Assembly: GCA_020629875.1 (NCBI GenBank)
Contig: JAHDCL010000025.1
Location: 1-33,737 of the forward strand
Reading direction: 5' to 3'
Length of the DNA: 33,737 nt
From: Hellea sp.
Lineage (GTDB): Bacteria; Pseudomonadota; Alphaproteobacteria; Caulobacterales; Maricaulaceae
The notes under the pieces were generated by a model. The model made no database searches. It was not told where the DNA came from and worked only from the letters and a program-made list of their open reading frames with translations. The position numbers were made by a program, and so were the translations under genes. Of this stretch, positions 7,727-14,940 are shown piece by piece; positions within the stretch are counted from its first letter, which is position 1, and each line of letters opens with the position of its first letter.

Positions 7727-8668
7727 ATGAAAACAGCGTCCCTCACCCACTCCGCATATCACTACATCGACACCGCGCCACTGGCTGCGCGTTATGAGGT
7801 GATGGTGGCGGCTATTATGGGGTTTATTGCGGCGGGGCGTTTGGGTGATATGCTGCGCGTTTCGCATAAGGTCGCGCGGCTTGTGCGGACCTTCACCAAA
7901 TTTGAGAGACAGAACATTTTGCTCACCCGTAAGCTTGAGATGTTGTCCGATACCCATTGGCGGGATCGCGTGTTGAAAGAGCTTGGCGGCATGCGGAAAT
8001 TGAAATTATGGGACGCCGCCCGGAAGCGTATGGAACAACGGATTGCGGAACGTGCGGGACGAGCTGCGATAGACAGGCCTGCGCCAGAACCCGCTTGGCT
8101 CTACACGGCTGAGCGCATGGCGGAGTCTGAACGGCTAAAGGCTCGCGCGCGGATGTGTATGTCTGCTTCTGCTCATCCCAATATTTTTCGTGACCGCTAT
8201 AAGATGGATTTTGATGGGCTGTTTCGGCTTGCGCCTTTGTCCAGAGAGGGACTGCATAGCGAAGGAGCGGCGCGGCAAGTGAAGGTCTATACCCAAAATA
8301 CGATTTCGGATTATGAGTGGAACCCTGTGCCCTTTGCCAAGACGCAAGGCTTTGGCCCCGCGAGTATTTGGCCCGTGGAGTTTTACGCAGCGATGAAGGT
8401 TGAGTCGGAGGCGCGTGAAGAAAAGACCGAACCCCAACCCACTTTGTGTTCCCGGAATTCGCGAAGCGAATATGCGGGATCTCCTGCGACCAGTGCGCCT
8501 GTGGATGGAGATCCCGGGTCCGGTGCTTGGTGCCCAAACTCCGCCCCGGGAACACGGGAAAAGAAAGAACGGGAGGAGCGGAAAAAAGAGAGCCTCCCCC
8601 TAATCCCCATCCACCAAGCCTTGAGCCCGAAAGTCCATCAGGACTTTTTCGGTAGCCTGACGGGATGA
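7727..8668 (+). CDS. Protein of unknown function with a repeat element in its reading frame
   Basis: A 313-residue frame with base composition like the housekeeping genes, unlike the NACHT gene next to it. Residues 1-225 look like a real soluble, largely helical, basic protein. An Ala/Arg-rich stretch (60-130) includes WDAARKRMEQRIAERAGR, and the segment ending WNPVPFAKTQGFGPASIWP is less charged. No family was recognised. From about residue 240 the frame runs through a 110-bp palindromic element (8446-8555) that adds roughly 37 residues rich in Ser, Pro and Gly. A charged tail EKKEREERKKES and a short C-terminus follow. The ancestral protein may have ended before the element or resumed after it. 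No clear Shine-Dalgarno precedes ATG 7727. The gene is convergent with the serine hydrolase. Confidence 0.6.
   Translation: MKTASLTHSAYHYIDTAPLAARYEVMVAAIMGFIAAGRLGDMLRVSHKVARLVRTFTKFERQNILLTRKLEMLSDTHWRDRVLKELGGMRKLKLWDAARKRMEQRIAERAGRAAIDRPAPEPAWLYTAERMAESERLKARARMCMSASAHPNIFRDRYKMDFDGLFRLAPLSREGLHSEGAARQVKVYTQNTISDYEWNPVPFAKTQGFGPASIWPVEFYAAMKVESEAREEKTEPQPTLCSRNSRSEYAGSPATSAPVDGDPGSGAWCPNSAPGTREKKEREERKKESLPLIPIHQALSPKVHQDFFGSLTG
8446..8555. repeat. Palindromic repeat element, copy 1 (inside a reading frame)
   Basis: A nested-palindrome unit of 110 bp. The outer arms GTGTTCCCGG (8446-8455) and CCGGGAACAC (8546-8555) are a perfect 10-bp inverted repeat. Inside are a short hairpin ATTCGC-GAA-GCGAAT (8457-8471) and a second perfect 10-bp inverted repeat, CGGGATCTCC (8475-8484) with GGAGATCCCG (8507-8516). 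The element at 32221-32313 has the same layout and a similar ATGCGGGAYCT core. Such units are normally intergenic in alphaproteobacteria. Here it is read through in the 7727-8668 frame, as Rickettsia palindromic elements can be. Confidence 0.8.
8630..8649 (+). terminator. Weak hairpin with T run at the end of the 7727 gene
   Basis: AAAGTCC (8630-8636) pairs with GGACTTT (8641-8647) around loop ATCA, and the T run continues to 8649. It lies just before the stop codon of the plus-strand gene. It may end transcription, although the stem is short. Confidence 0.35.
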
Positions 8669-8689
8669 TGACTTAATTTCCAAGCATAA

Positions 8690-8714
8690 GGCCGCCAAGT
8701 TTGCCTTGGCGGTC
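8690..8714. terminator. Hairpin between two convergent genes
   Basis: CCGCCAAG (8692-8699) pairs perfectly with CTTGGCGG (8705-8712) around loop TTTGC. The pairing extends by a G-T and a G-C pair. It sits between the stops of the 7727-8668 gene and the serine hydrolase. No good T tract follows on either strand, so a bidirectional or Rho-assisted terminator is the most that can be said. Confidence 0.5.
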
Positions 8715-8729
8715 AGCAATGACGTCTGC

Positions 8730-9950
8730 TTAATTCTCAGACGCGTAATAATCCGCAATGCTGCGGAACATGTCCATATTCACATTCATGGAATGGCCGT
8801 AGCCATCTTGGGAATAGGCGAATTCTCTGTCGGCCGCGTTTTTGGCGATGACAATACCGCGCGCGGGATTGACGTAAACATATTGGCCGTAAATCCCAAC
8901 AGCGGTGAAATCTCCCTTATTGGGCCCTTCTTGCGGCATGGGTACCCACCATTGATAGCCATAACCTGTCCCGCGAGAATTAATCGTCGGGGCGCTATGC
9001 ACGGTGGAGGCTTTGACCCAGTCGGCGGGAATGACTTGGGTTCCGTTAAACTCGCCGCCTTGCAGGAACAATTGCCCAAACTTAGCGTAATCCCGCGTGG
9101 AGAGGTTCAGCCCGCCCAACGCAAAGGCAACATTCTCACCGTCGGTCAAATAATAGGGCGCCTGCTCAAATCCCAGATTTGCCGAATAGGTTTCATTAAA
9201 CAGCTCATGCAATGTTTTACCTGTCGCCGCGCGGAGCACCATCGCCGCGACATGGGTATCGATGGAGACATATTGCCAGCGCGTTCCGGCGGGCACATCT
9301 TGATCCTTCAGCCCCGCGGCATAATCATCCATCGAGCCGCCCAACCCAAGGATGCGCCCCATATCATTGATATCGGATTTGGGGTCCATATAGTCTTCGT
9401 TAAAGGTAATGCCGCTGGCCATATTCAGCACATTGCGGATGGTCGCGCCCTCATAGGCCGAGGCTTTAAGAGACGGCGCATAGTCTTCGACCTTATCATC
9501 GAGGCTCTTTATCGCGCCCGAAGCAACAGCCTGACCATAAAGGCCCGACATGAAGGATTTAGCGACAGACCAGCTAATCCGCAAATCATCCTCAGAGGTG
9601 CCTTTGGAATAGCTTTCATGGATAATCTTACCGTCCCTGAGAATGACGAGCCCCGTCGTATCCAAATCTGCGAGGAGTTTTTCCAGGTTCCGGTCTTGAC
9701 CATTAATGGTCACTGTCTCGGGGAGCGGCTGCAGTTCTTCGGGGAAAATGAACGGCGACGGCGAGGCTTCGAGTTTTTGATGAAGGAAGGCCGCATCCAT
9801 ATGGGAAAAGTTGTGAACGATTTTATCCGCATCAAAAAGCGTGTTGACCGTTTTAAGACGCTGAATATTTTCCCAATTAAAGACGGCAAATGCGCCGCCA
9901 AATATCAATGCGCCGAGCGCAACAGCGCCTATGACTCTTCTTTTTCCCAT
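8730..9950 (-). CDS. Beta-lactamase-family serine hydrolase
   Basis: A 406-residue serine hydrolase of the class C beta-lactamase / NylB / esterase superfamily. One N-terminal membrane segment (about residues 7-24, after MGKRR) anchors or exports it to the periplasm. The nucleophile motif is SVAK (S128, K131), and the Tyr of the second motif is probably Y227 in RWQYVSIDTH. Glycine-rich GTGYGYQWWVP and GIYGQYVYVNP follow, as in family members with a replaced KTG. The motif set resembles 6-aminohexanoate-dimer hydrolases more than true beta-lactamases. The substrate cannot be read from sequence. ATG at 9950 is chosen because GGAAGAG precedes it by three bases. It overlaps the oxidoreductase gene by 22 bases, so the two are probably translationally coupled. 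Confidence 0.88.
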   Translation of the reverse strand: MGKRRVIGAVALGALIFGGAFAVFNWENIQRLKTVNTLFDADKIVHNFSHMDAAFLHQKLEASPSPFIFPEELQPLPETVTINGQDRNLEKLLADLDTTGLVILRDGKIIHESYSKGTSEDDLRISWSVAKSFMSGLYGQAVASGAIKSLDDKVEDYAPSLKASAYEGATIRNVLNMASGITFNEDYMDPKSDINDMGRILGLGGSMDDYAAGLKDQDVPAGTRWQYVSIDTHVAAMVLRAATGKTLHELFNETYSANLGFEQAPYYLTDGENVAFALGGLNLSTRDYAKFGQLFLQGGEFNGTQVIPADWVKASTVHSAPTINSRGTGYGYQWWVPMPQEGPNKGDFTAVGIYGQYVYVNPARGIVIAKNAADREFAYSQDGYGHSMNVNMDMFRSIADYYASEN

Positions 9951-10867
9951 GTCTCTTCCCCGTCTATGCAAAGCGCCAATTTGAGCGCGTTAAATCCGTC
10001 TTCTGCGGTTACGGGGACAGGCTTACCATCCAGCACGGCTTCGATAAAGGCATTACTCGCCGCGCCAAGACTGTCTTTGGCGCTAGGGTCTTCGCCGAAA
10101 TCAGGGTTCAGCTCAAAGGGCGTGTTATGGGTGAGGGTCTTGGCATTAAAATCAATGTTAACGGTCCCGCTGGGATAGGTGATGTTCATGGTGCGAGTAA
10201 AATCATCCTCAAGGCGACTAGCGGTGAGCGCAGCAGTTCCATTTTCAAACCGCAATTGGGCGCGGGCAAAATCGGGATTGTCAGACTTTTCGCTACGCGT
10301 CTCGCCCCTCACCTCTAATGGCAAACCGCTCATGAGCATCAGTACAAGATCAAGATCATGTGTCATGAGGTCCAAGGACACAGAGACATCGGTGCCGCGC
10401 TCTGAAAACTTTCCCATGCGCTGGGAAACAATGTTTAGCGGGCTTTGCGGAAGTTTATCCAGTCCGATGGCCTTAGCCACAAAGCGCTCTTGGTGTCCGA
10501 CCTGTACCACGAGCTTCTTCTCTTTTGCCAATTGGACAACTCGCGCGGCTTCACGCAGAGTCGAGGCAACAGGTTTTTCAATCAAGCAATGCTTTCCAAA
10601 TTCAAGCGCTGTGAGTGCCATCGCGCCGTGCGTGTCGGCTGGCGAAGCAATCACCACCGCCTCGGTTTGCGCCAGCATAGATTGGAAATTATCGAAGGCT
10701 TTTACGCCATGTTTTTCGGCTTGAATTTTAGCCCGCTCGATATCTGGGTCATAAACACCCATGAACTCTACGCGCGGATGAGCGGCGCACTTATTGGCAT
10801 GGTAACCGCCAAAGACACCCGCCCCGATGACGGCGACTTTAAGGCGTGGATTCGCTCTCTGATTCAT
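9929..10867 (-). CDS. Gfo/Idh/MocA-family NAD(P)-dependent oxidoreductase
   Basis: A 312-residue oxidoreductase with an N-terminal Rossmann domain (VAVIGAGVFGGYH, residues 11-23) and the family motif EKPVAST, whose Lys is usually catalytic. A C-terminal alpha/beta substrate domain includes SLDLMTHDLDLVL, in which the His is the usual second catalytic residue. The family oxidises or reduces sugars, inositols or nucleotide sugars. The substrate is not identifiable here. ATG at 10867 (MNQRANPRLKVAVIG) is preferred over upstream in-frame starts at 10897 and 10927, because the Rossmann strand then begins near residue 9 as usual and a GAGAGGG lies upstream. The 3' end overlaps the serine hydrolase start, suggesting a two-gene operon, perhaps for a cell-envelope or carbohydrate compound. 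Confidence 0.9.
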   Translation of the reverse strand: MNQRANPRLKVAVIGAGVFGGYHANKCAAHPRVEFMGVYDPDIERAKIQAEKHGVKAFDNFQSMLAQTEAVVIASPADTHGAMALTALEFGKHCLIEKPVASTLREAARVVQLAKEKKLVVQVGHQERFVAKAIGLDKLPQSPLNIVSQRMGKFSERGTDVSVSLDLMTHDLDLVLMLMSGLPLEVRGETRSEKSDNPDFARAQLRFENGTAALTASRLEDDFTRTMNITYPSGTVNIDFNAKTLTHNTPFELNPDFGEDPSAKDSLGAASNAFIEAVLDGKPVPVTAEDGFNALKLALCIDGEETWEKEES

Positions 10868-11065
10868 GGCGCTATAAACCCTCTCTACCCTATCCATGGC
10901 AAGGCAAAAGCGATTCGACAGCTGCAAATATGTTTAAGAAACAATCGGGCTCGCCCGATATTAAGAAGATTAATTCTGCAAAAAGTCCCGAAAACTGCCA
11001 AAAACCCCCATAAAACCGCACTTATTAACCTTGCGTTAACGAAATTAATTAGGATGCTTATTAAC

Positions 11066-11089
11066 GATTCCGTCGCTGTTGGCCGAGTC
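11066..11089. promoter_or_regulatory. Two GANTC (CcrM-type) sites before the HU gene
   Basis: GATTC (11066-11070) and GAGTC (11085-11089) lie 46 and 27 bases upstream of the HU start. GANTC is the methylation target of CcrM in alphaproteobacteria, and promoter-proximal copies can make expression follow the cell cycle. No convincing -35/-10 pair was identified in the roughly 240-base upstream gap. Confidence 0.35.
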
Positions 11090-11111
11090 GACATCTATAA
11101 GGGAGACCAAG

Positions 11112-11384
11112 ATGAACAAGAAAGAACTTGTTGGCGCATTGGCAGATCAGTGCGGAACTACACAGGCACAAGCCGGGGAATTCGTAAATGCATTCTGCGA
11201 AGTTGTCACAAATGAGCTGAAAAAAGGGGATAAGGCTTCAGTCGCACTTCCTGGCTTCGGTCAATTTGTTGCAAAGCACCGCGCGTCTCGCGAGATGCGC
11301 AATCCCGCAACAGGAAAAATGATGATGAGCAAAGCGAAAACATCCGCGACGTTCAAGCCCTCTGCAGCTTTGAAGGACCTCTAA
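11112..11384 (+). CDS. hup: HU-family DNA-binding protein
   Basis: A 90-residue histone-like protein, the normal HU length. It starts MNKKELVGALADQ, as in HU proteins, and carries the dimerisation helices followed by LPGFGQFVAKHRASREMRNPATGK. The last part matches the DNA-binding arm signature (G-F-G-x-F with R-x-x-R-N-P-x-T-G). It bends and compacts DNA as a dimer. ATG at 11112 is chosen because GGGAGA precedes it by six bases and the family N-terminus fits. The 33 bases of open frame upstream have no such support. The gene is followed directly by a strong intrinsic terminator, so it is probably transcribed alone. Two GANTC sites lie just upstream. Confidence 0.95.
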   Translation: MNKKELVGALADQCGTTQAQAGEFVNAFCEVVTNELKKGDKASVALPGFGQFVAKHRASREMRNPATGKMMMSKAKTSATFKPSAALKDL

Positions 11385-11420
11385 CCTTCAATCGCATTTG
11401 CCTGTCGGCAATCAAAATCT

Positions 11421-11453
11421 AACCGTTATGGATATTTCCATAACGGTTTTTTT
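11421..11453 (+). terminator. Rho-independent terminator of the HU gene
   Basis: AACCGTTATGGA (11421-11432) and TCCATAACGGTT (11437-11448) form a perfect 12-bp stem with loop TATT. A run of seven T (11447-11453) follows. It lies 37 bases after the HU stop. Confidence 0.92.
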
Positions 11454-11479
11454 GTGGTTTGATGCACTCGGGAGGCCAT

Positions 11480-12271
11480 ATGCAATCAATATCCAATGAA
11501 GAGTCCGTCTCAGTTACCCAAGCTTCAATACGAGATGTAAGTTTTGATGAGCTTTTAGACGATACAATTGGTCTCAGTTTCAAAAGCTTAAGGTCTATTT
11601 GGATATTATTTAAAAATCCCAGTCTTTACTTCAAGGCAGCCAAAGCACCTTTTTGGGAAAATGCATATTCTCCGTCATTTAGGATTTACGCGGGACTGAT
11701 GGCCCTCTCCACGGGCATGAAATTTTTATGGAGAGATGAAGACAGCCCCATGGTCGTAATGTATTCGCAACTCTTTGAGCAAATCAAAGATAAACCTCCA
11801 GAGGGATTGGACCCGTCCATAATCGACCCCACCGCAATGGCGATTACCACTCTGAAATGGTATATTCTCGTAATGCCGATTGCGATGGTCATTGGATACG
11901 CCCTGATTGGTCTAATTTATTGGGGGTACGGCGAGAAACTCAATCCGGTTGTTCGCATAAGATATGTTTTTGCGAGTATGATACCAAGTTCCATAATAGG
12001 GTTTATCGCAATATTGCCCATGTTTTATGCCCCTGAAAAACTGGCAGGCCCAGTTTCATTTGTGATGATGGCCATCATGTTTGGTGCCGTTTGGATGACG
12101 GCCTATCGCGGAGCCTTTCCCGCTGTTTCGACTAGAGGCGGACGAGCGGGGCGAGCCACCACCCTCACCGCTCTAGCTTTCCTCGCATTAGTAATTAGCG
12201 CAACGATTGGCATCATCACTGGAGTTGTTATGGCTATGAAAGAAGCTGTCGCTTTAGGGACCGTAAGTTAA
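11480..12271 (+). CDS. Five-TM membrane protein, unknown function (Yip1/DUF-like)
   Basis: A 263-residue protein with a soluble acidic N-terminus (MQSISNEESVSVTQ) and an amphipathic segment, LKSLRSIWILFKNPSLYF-like, ending in FKAAKAPFWEN. Four to five membrane segments follow, at about residues 70-85, 125-150, 165-185, 195-212 and 230-255. The pattern of a basic juxtamembrane stretch followed by a helix bundle recalls Yip1- or DUF3667-like proteins, but no signature residues confirm this. ATG at 11480 has GGAGG four bases upstream and is preferred to ATG 11459, which lies almost on the HU terminator. The stop codon shares TTAA with the stop of the convergent DAHP synthase gene. Confidence 0.75.
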   Translation: MQSISNEESVSVTQASIRDVSFDELLDDTIGLSFKSLRSIWILFKNPSLYFKAAKAPFWENAYSPSFRIYAGLMALSTGMKFLWRDEDSPMVVMYSQLFEQIKDKPPEGLDPSIIDPTAMAITTLKWYILVMPIAMVIGYALIGLIYWGYGEKLNPVVRIRYVFASMIPSSIIGFIAILPMFYAPEKLAGPVSFVMMAIMFGAVWMTAYRGAFPAVSTRGGRAGRATTLTALAFLALVISATIGIITGVVMAMKEAVALGTVS

Positions 12272-13647
12272 CCCGCCAAACGAGCAGCTTCTTCCTTACG
12301 GTAGCTGCCAAGCTCTTCGGCAATCAAAAATGCTAGCTCCAACGCTTGATCCGCATTTAGGCGCGGGTCGCAATGTGTATGATATCTAGAAGACAGATCT
12401 TCTTCGCGAACTGCTCTGGCTGATCCACCTAAACACTCAGTCACATTCTGACCAGTCATCTCAAAATGAACACCTCCCGGCCAGCACCCTTCACTATGAA
12501 GAACCTGCATAAAGTTCTTCACCTCGGAAAGAATGTTATCGACCGGACGAGTTTTGTAACCTGTCGCGGTCTTAATCGTATTGCCGTGCATTGGATCACA
12601 GGACCACACAACATGTCGTCCAGACGCTTTTACAGCCCGAGCTAGGGACGGTAGCCCTTTTGCGACCTTATCGTGGCCATAGCGCGCGATGAGCGTAATT
12701 TTACCAGCTTCATTTTCGGGGTTCAGCTTATCAATAAGCTTTAGAAGTTCATCAGGCTCAAGTCCCTCGCCTATCTTCATGGCCACTGGGTTTTCAATAC
12801 CGCGCATAAATTCAACATGAGCATGGTCAAGCTGGCGTGTTCTGTTCCCAATCCAAAGCATATGCGCCGAGGTGTCATACCAACGCCCAGTCGTGCTATC
12901 GATGCGAGTCATAGCCTCTTCATAACCAAGTAGAAGTCCTTCATGGCTGGTGTAATAATCTGTCGCTGCCATTTGCGGCGTACTTTCCGGCGTGACGCCG
13001 CAGGCTTCCATAAAGTCCATGGCATCTGAGATTTTATCACATAGCGCTTTGTAACGCGCAGTCTGTTCGGATTGTCCCGCAAAGCCGAGAGTCCACTTAT
13101 GAATATTTCTAAGATTAGCGTAACCACCCGTCGAAAAAGCACGCAATAGATTCAAAGTTGACGCAGACTGCCCGTAAGCCTTCAACAAACGCTTAGGGTT
13201 TGGTGTCCGGGACTTTTCGTCGAAATCCATGCCATTGATGTTGTCCCCTCGGTAGCTTGGAAGGGTAATTCCATCACGTACTTCAACAGGTGAACTACGA
13301 GGTTTACCAAATTGTCCGGCGATACGACCGACTTTGACAACAGGTTGGCCGGCGCCATAAGTAAGCACCACAGCCATTTGCATCATTACGCGGAACATAT
13401 CCCGAAGATTATCAGGGTGAAACTCCTTAAAGCTCTCCGCGCAATCCCCACCTTGCAATAAAAAAGCTTTGCCCATGCAAACATCAGCTAAGCGCGCCTT
13501 TAACCGCCGCGCTTCCCCAGCAAAGACAAGTGGAGGATAACCTTTTAGCGTTTTTTCTACTTCGGCCAATTTATCTAAATCGGGGTAATCATCTGGAATA
13601 TGTTTCGCTGGAAAATTGCGCCAGCTTGAGGGCGTCCATTTAGTCAT
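12268..13647 (-). CDS. 3-deoxy-7-phosphoheptulonate synthase, class II
   Basis: Condenses phosphoenolpyruvate with erythrose 4-phosphate, the first step of the shikimate pathway to aromatic amino acids. The 459 residues match the class II (plant/Mycobacterium) length. Conserved blocks are visible: LLQGGDCAESF with the metal-ligand Cys (C69), KVGRIAGQFGKPRSSP, LIARYGHDKV, SCDPMHGNT with the metal-ligand His, HFEMTGQNVTECLGG with the metal-ligand Glu, and HCDPRLNADQALELAF with the Asp. Start ATG 13647 gives MTKWTPSSWRNFPAKHIPDDYP, the normal beginning. A GGATGAGA lies a few bases upstream. The gene follows an HPt gene on the same strand after a 103-base gap. Its stop overlaps the opposing membrane-protein gene by four bases. 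Confidence 0.96.
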   Translation of the reverse strand: MTKWTPSSWRNFPAKHIPDDYPDLDKLAEVEKTLKGYPPLVFAGEARRLKARLADVCMGKAFLLQGGDCAESFKEFHPDNLRDMFRVMMQMAVVLTYGAGQPVVKVGRIAGQFGKPRSSPVEVRDGITLPSYRGDNINGMDFDEKSRTPNPKRLLKAYGQSASTLNLLRAFSTGGYANLRNIHKWTLGFAGQSEQTARYKALCDKISDAMDFMEACGVTPESTPQMAATDYYTSHEGLLLGYEEAMTRIDSTTGRWYDTSAHMLWIGNRTRQLDHAHVEFMRGIENPVAMKIGEGLEPDELLKLIDKLNPENEAGKITLIARYGHDKVAKGLPSLARAVKASGRHVVWSCDPMHGNTIKTATGYKTRPVDNILSEVKNFMQVLHSEGCWPGGVHFEMTGQNVTECLGGSARAVREEDLSSRYHTHCDPRLNADQALELAFLIAEELGSYRKEEAARLAG

Positions 13648-13750
13648 TGTCTCATCCGTAAAGGCATAAATCAGGTTTCAGCCGACACTTATAGCAAACT
13701 TATTCCGAAAATCCTAGAAACAGTTTTGCAAAAAGGCAAAGTTTTGCGCA

Positions 13751-14128
13751 TTAATTCCCGCGCATTTTGTTCAATGTTTGCCGATATTCCCAACGCTGTA
13801 TTTCTGCCATCGTACGTGAGATACGAAATTCAATATTTTGCAAAGCAACCTCTCTGCCGCCCGGGCGATTTCCATCGCCGACAAGACCTTCGGCTTTTTC
13901 GCAAAGTGCAGCCAATTTCGTCGCCCCAACGGCCAAGGCCGTCCCTCGCAATGAATGTGTGACAGCCTCCCAACTCTCATCAGCGGCATCAATAACCAGT
14001 GAATGCCCCAACATATCGACCTGATTTTTGAAAAGACTAAAGACTTCGGCGGTCAATTCAGCATCCCCGCTAACATATTGATTTAGGTGGTCAAAATCTA
14101 TTTCGTCTTCTGAATCAGTAGGTGTCAT
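13751..14128 (-). CDS. Single-domain HPt phosphotransfer protein
   Basis: A 125-residue histidine-phosphotransfer protein. An acidic N-terminal segment (residues 1-15) precedes the four-helix HPt domain. The phospho-accepting histidine is H58 in THSLRGTALAVGATKLAALCEKAE, which fits the HPt signature H-x-L-K/R-G-x-A..G. Such proteins carry phosphoryl groups between receiver domains in phosphorelays. No kinase or receiver gene is in this window, so the partners are unknown. ATG at 14128 opens MTPTDSEDEIDFDHL. No strong ribosome site is seen. It lies upstream of the DAHP synthase gene on the same strand, but a functional link is not evident. Confidence 0.88.
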   Translation of the reverse strand: MTPTDSEDEIDFDHLNQYVSGDAELTAEVFSLFKNQVDMLGHSLVIDAADESWEAVTHSLRGTALAVGATKLAALCEKAEGLVGDGNRPGGREVALQNIEFRISRTMAEIQRWEYRQTLNKMRGN

Positions 14129-14192
14129 AGCGCCATCCTAACCCATTAACAGAATATGAACAGGAGTTTCAGCATTGCCTCAGTAAGCTTTT

Positions 14193-14215
14193 GTTAGCTG
14201 TTGATTGTCGCTAAC
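14193..14215 (+). repeat. Inverted repeat directly before a Shine-Dalgarno
   Basis: GTTAGC (14193-14198) and GCTAAC (14210-14215) flank an 11-base spacer and end two bases before the AAGGAGG ribosome site of the 14230 gene. A leader hairpin or a protein site is possible. The arms are only six bases. Confidence 0.25.
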
Positions 14216-14229
14216 CAAAGGAGGTCAAG

Positions 14230-14832
14230 ATGACCAAACATATTACGAAGATACTGTTGGCGGCTAGTGCTTTGACCGTGCTCGCCGTTGCCCCTGCCGC
14301 TTCTGCGGCCCCGGCTGTCAACACAAAGGTAAAATCGGCCAGTAAAGCAACTAAAACCACTAAGGTCGCAGAACGAGGCGATCGTAGCCGGGATCGTGGC
14401 CGCCGCGCTGATCGAGATCGCGGGAACAGACGTCAGGAATCACGTCGGTCGCGTACACGTCAGCCCGCGGTGAGCATACGAAGTAGTCGCCCGCACACCG
14501 CACGCCATCGTGATTACAGGCCTGCCGTAAGCACGCGTCATCACAACAGACGTGGATATCGCACCAATTACAGGTCGAACCGCGGTATTAGCTTTCACTT
14601 TGGTACGCCGGGATATAGCGCCTATCGCTGGGCCCCTGCTGCCTATAGTTTCTATCGTCCTGTGTACGGCTCATATGGATACTATAAGCGCCGGACGCGC
14701 TGTCATCGTATCATCGTTGATGGATGGCATCATGGTTACCGCACGCCGATAAGTGTCAAACAATGCTCAAACCCTTGGGTTGGCAGTTACATCGTCCAAG
14801 GCTCAGAGCGCCTCGTTGGCCACCACTGGTAA
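14230..14832 (+). CDS. Secreted Arg/His/Tyr-rich basic protein, unknown function
   Basis: A 200-residue exported protein. Residues 1-26 are a clear signal peptide (MTKHITKILLAASALTVLAV, with cleavage near ASA-AP). Residues 30-115 are low-complexity and strongly basic, with runs such as RGDRSRDRGRRADRDRGNRR and many RS, RR and HR pairs. From 120 there is an aromatic-rich part (FHFGTPGYSAYRWAPAAYSF, then YGSYGYYKRR). The C-terminus has two cysteines (CHRIIVDGWHHGYRTPISVKQC), probably a disulfide. The basic stretch suggests binding of acidic surface polymers or nucleic acid in the periplasm, which is inference only. A perfect AAGGAGG precedes the ATG by five bases, predicting strong translation. 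An intrinsic terminator follows, so it is a single-gene unit. Confidence 0.82.
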   Translation: MTKHITKILLAASALTVLAVAPAASAAPAVNTKVKSASKATKTTKVAERGDRSRDRGRRADRDRGNRRQESRRSRTRQPAVSIRSSRPHTARHRDYRPAVSTRHHNRRGYRTNYRSNRGISFHFGTPGYSAYRWAPAAYSFYRPVYGSYGYYKRRTRCHRIIVDGWHHGYRTPISVKQCSNPWVGSYIVQGSERLVGHHW

Positions 14833-14856
14833 GTCACGCTTAACCTCAAATTTAGA

Positions 14857-14882
14857 CCGTGCCCGCTTGGGCGCGGTTTTTT
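14857..14882 (+). terminator. Rho-independent terminator
   Basis: ACCGTGCCC (14857-14865) pairs with GGGCGCGGT (14870-14878), with one G-T pair, around loop GCTT. A run of six T follows. It ends the unit of the Arg-rich secreted protein. Confidence 0.88.
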
Positions 14883-14940
14883 GTTTGCGGGAGACATTTT
14901 TAACGTCATAAATCGGAAAACCGATTCATAGGCAACGATT

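Noticed and set aside
8446-8555. Insertion sequence or integron attachment site
   Set aside because: There is no transposase or integrase and no flanking target duplication was visible. The nested arms fit a small palindromic repeat family instead.
8706-10178. A plus-strand open frame of 490 codons
   Set aside because: It runs antisense to the serine hydrolase and the oxidoreductase, both with clear family motifs. Its translation shows no family features and is typical of a reverse-frame shadow.
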